A DNA stretch of 64,000 nt from Amarolinea aalborgensis. Lineage in GTDB: Bacteria; Chloroflexota; Anaerolineae; SSC4; Amarolineaceae. Location of the stretch: assembly GCF_900491745.1 (NCBI RefSeq), contig NZ_UETR01000007.1, positions 1 through 64,000 of the forward strand. Reading direction: 5' to 3'. Position 1 is the stretch's first letter. Every line of letters begins with the position of its first letter. Below are positions 61,483 through 64,000 of the stretch, piece after piece. The position numbers were made by a program, and so were the translations under genes. The notes beneath the pieces are model-generated. The model saw only the letters and a program-made list of their open reading frames with translations. It was not told the origin of the DNA and did not search any database.

Positions 61483-63368
61483 CTAAACTTGCGCACTGAA
61501 CGGCGGAATGCTCTGCACGGCTTCGATGGTCTGCGTCAGTTTGCCGTCCAGCATCAGGGAGTTGTCCCAACAGTTCTACGGAAGACCAGGAGCCTGCCAC
61601 CCACGCGGATGCTGAGCAAGTAGTCGGGGAGCGGTTCGTCGTTGGCGAGGACGCCGGTGCGCATCCACTGAACATCTCTTTGGTGTACCGCGCGCAGCGG
61701 CGTCTGATTTTGGGATACCGCCTGTCCCTGTTCGCCGCCGGGAGCCATCCGCTCTGCCGCCGATCGGCGGCAAGACAAACTGAGCCGCTCTTTCATCCAA
61801 AGGCATGCGCCAGGAATTTGACGCACAGAAGTCGTCCATGATCGTACATCCCGGTTTGTCGGCCCGGTTGCGCATCGTAGGGATAGGCCGGCGGATGGTT
61901 CTCGCCGTAGTTGTGATGCGCAAGAAGGCGTGCGCGTCAAATGTCCCGATTCATGCTGGCGATAGCATTACCGCGGTGTCGAAGCCTGGCCGGTCCAGCA
62001 CCTGGATGCCTGGACTGCCGGCGTCGAAGACGCGCACGGCCGCGCGCTCCAGTTTTGCCCGGAAGGTTCTGCCCAACCGACGGATCGTTCCAGGTTGCGC
62101 CATCGCGATCGCCCTCGGCTCTGCTGAAAATCTGCACATAAACGGCGGCTGGCTGGGTCGTGCGCGAAACCGCTGCCAGCCAGGGCCTTGCGCAGCGCCT
62201 CGACATACGTGGCAGCATCCACGTTGTCGTCAATCGCTTTGCCGATGCGCACCACGGGCATGATGCCGGCGCGGAAGCAGGCGCGCGCTGCGCGCTCGGC
62301 CTGCAGCTCGTCCAGCGCGTGAATCAACGTCCAGGTGACGCGAATCGTCTTGAGACGCCCAATCGTGCGTTCGATGAACTCGTCGCGCAAATCGGTGTGA
62401 AAGTGCAGGCCGAGGCCGTTGTCGTTGGGCGGCCGCGGGTAGGTGCGCAGTCGCGCCACGTTGTCTGCCGTCAGGCTGACAGTCGGCGGCCGCGTGGTTG
62501 CGGGCGGGTTGCGCGGCGGCTGCGGCGGCGTCCCCCCTGCCTCGACCTTCACCGTTGCGGGGAAGTCATGACGGCTGCCGTCGGGCAGGAAAACGCGCAA
62601 CAGGTAGGTGGTAGTCGCCGTCGGCGCAACGGTGTGCGATTCATGCGCTGTGCCGCCCTGCACTTCCAGAAAAACCTTGCCTACCCCTTTCACGTCCCAA
62701 CGGAGCGTGGCCGATTCGCCTGGCTTGATCGCGCTCGGCTCAGCCCGGAACTGCACGGTCGCGCCTGCGGGCAGCGGGTTGGCGGGCGGCGGCGGCTGTG
62801 GAGGCTGCTGCGGCGGCGGAGGAGGTGGCGGCGGCGGTGCGCCAGTCCCTGCGGCTTTGCGCGTGCGCTGGAAAACCACGTAGAACGAATGATGGAAGAC
62901 TGAATTCCACAACTCGCCGTTGGCGGCGCGCTCATCTGGATGCGCGCTGTGCAGATTGACCACGCGGTCGCTTTTGTCCGCGGCGTTGGCGCTCTGCCCG
63001 GCGATCCAGATCGAGAGCACCTGGCCCTTATCCACGGGGATGTTGCCGGCCGGCTCATTGGCGCCTTTGTCCAGCGGCTGAGGCCGCGCTTCCTCATGGG
63101 GCTGGCGGCCTTCCCATGTCCAGCCGGCCCATGCAGGCGGCCCCGCGACGCGCTGACCGCTTTCGTCCAGCGCCTCGATGTAGACGTGATGGTTGAACTG
63201 ATTTTCTTCGGGCGTCAGATGATGAACGCCGACGGCGCGCCAGTAGGTCTCGCCGGCCGCAATGTCGGCCGGCTGAATGCGTACGCCGTATTTGGGGTCG
63301 GCGTCGTTGAACGGCGCGCCTGTCTGCTTGAGATGGTCAAGAAACCGGGTGTTGTACTGTTTCATCAC
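61483..63368 (-). CDS. proline-linker glycosidase-like protein, frame-shifted 3' end
   Basis: Intact from ATG 63368 to about 62160 (400 codons), then broken by slips to a likely TAG at 61483. Residues 1-170 (MMKQYNTRFLDHLKQTGAPF; VHHLTPEENQFNHHVYIEALDESG) are an unrecognised domain. A PPPPPPPPPQQPPQPPPP linker follows at about 177-196, then a PKD/Ig-like domain (VQFRAEPSAIKPGESATLRWDVKG) and, after about residue 300, a TIM-barrel start (GLHFHTDLRDEFIERTIGRLKTIRVTWTLIHALDELQAERAARACFRAGIMPVVRIG). Continuation in other frames: VFDAGSPGIQVLDRPGFDTAV and LHNYGENHPPAYPYDA-like text. No signal peptide is seen. Confidence 0.55.
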
Positions 63369-64000
63369 GTGATTCTCCTCTGCATAAATTGCTCAGCGCC
63401 AGCCTCATGGCTGGCTATCATGATCTGCTGGCCTGAAAATAGCCCTGTGCCGCAATCCGCCGATTGCGGCGCCACGGAGGCAAGCCGGCGGCTTGCGCAC
63501 CAGTTCCATCCACGGTTGTGCGCTGACTTGCTTGCTCCATGGGCCGACACGGATAGCCCTGGGTGCATTTCAGAATGGGGGCGCGTCGGGCGATGGAAAT
63601 CGCTGCAACCCCTGCATAGCTCACCCTGGCGACTTTGGCAGTAGCCAAAGCGCCGGGAGCTACGCCGCGAGCCTGAAATGCGTCCGGTACGAGATGCAAG
63701 CCCCTGCCAGGCTGTCAGGCCCGGTAGGGCCTTTCACCTTGTAGCCCGATCCGTTCACGGTCGGGCGGCGTTGGTTGCGCGCACGCCATGTGGCCTCCAA
63801 CCCCGCCGGAGGCCAAAGGCCATCCGGCTACGAGGTGCAAGCCCCTCCGGGGCTACGCCCCCAATTTGAAATGCACCCGATAGCCCTCTGACGCTAGACA
63901 CAGATGCAGCTATTGTGCGCAATCTGTCATCTGGGAAAACGCCGAGCTCCAGGCGTCGGCGCGCGTGCAAGGGGATATAACACAGGATCACTCGGAAAGT
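63369..64000. other. non-coding end of the window
   Basis: 632 bases with no convincing gene; open frames lack ribosome-binding sites and their translations match nothing I know. The first ~250 bases should hold the promoter of the gene starting at 63368. The rest contains the repeat listed separately. Confidence 0.45.
63690..63870. repeat. interspersed inverted-repeat pair
   Basis: GCCTTTCACCTTGTAGCCCGATCCGTTCACGGTCGGGCGG (core palindrome CCCGATCCGTTCACGGTCGGG near 63748-63768), then CCGCCGGAGGCCAAAGGCCATCCGGCTACGAGGTGCAAGCCCC and GCCCCTCCGGGGCT. It is the undamaged version of the motifs clustered at 55820-56367. Confidence 0.6.

Noticed and set aside
54657..62160. Many 60-250-codon frames on both strands taken as separate genes
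   Set aside because: Minus-strand pieces join, across single-base slips, into known protein families in order; the plus-strand frames are shadows.

Overview
The window reads as a piece of a GC-rich (roughly 60%) bacterial chromosome. The protein families and gene neighbourhoods (CHAT/caspase/nSTAND proteins, DUF3467 next to ssb, paired PPK2 genes, split methylmalonyl-CoA mutase, DUF1385, aconitase-X) most resemble Chloroflexota of the Anaerolineae/Caldilineae type. This placement is an inference from recognised protein types; there is no rRNA or other marker here to prove it.

Bases 1-43,300 are ordinary chromosome. In order: an ssb operon; a thiamine salvage operon (thiN plus a three-gene ABC importer) behind a TPP riboswitch with its own terminator; clpC; rpsA; secA; prs; a methylmalonyl-CoA mutase cluster (two subunits and the MeaB chaperone); an aconitase-X large subunit; a thioredoxin-reductase-like flavoprotein; aspS and a glycerophosphodiesterase diverging from an operator-like triple repeat; a YyaL/DUF255 protein; two adjacent polyphosphate kinase 2 genes; glutamate dehydrogenase; a PEP/pyruvate-binding protein; DUF1385; mdh; an SDR; a 5 x 108 bp hairpin-rich tandem repeat; and an arginine operon argG-argJ-AKR-argH. 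The arginine operon is preceded by what looks like a leaderless, arginine-rich leader peptide and an attenuator terminator.

Bases 43,300-63,400 are an accessory island built around regulated-protease, NLR-like proteins. One module encodes a CHAT protease-nSTAND ATPase-transmembrane-FGE/SUMF1 protein translationally coupled to an unknown partner. A second encodes a caspase-nSTAND-transmembrane-WD40 protein followed by a secreted lipoprotein. In both, the C-terminal sensor half and the downstream partner gene are markedly AT-richer than the protease/ATPase half, as if sensor-plus-partner cassettes had been exchanged. Between them lie a PIN/RHH toxin-antitoxin pair, an MNT-type nucleotidyltransferase, a DUF2442/antitoxin-tail chimera and several scar genes in which an N-terminus is joined to a C-terminus with the middle missing. 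A further caspase gene and two TIM-barrel glycosidase-like genes follow.

From about 54,657 to 62,160 every recognisable protein is broken by single-base frame slips, with sharp borders in the middle of two otherwise intact genes. That suggests poor consensus quality rather than ordinary gene decay, so annotations there are frame-hopping reconstructions. No rRNA, tRNA, CRISPR array or insertion sequence was recognised.
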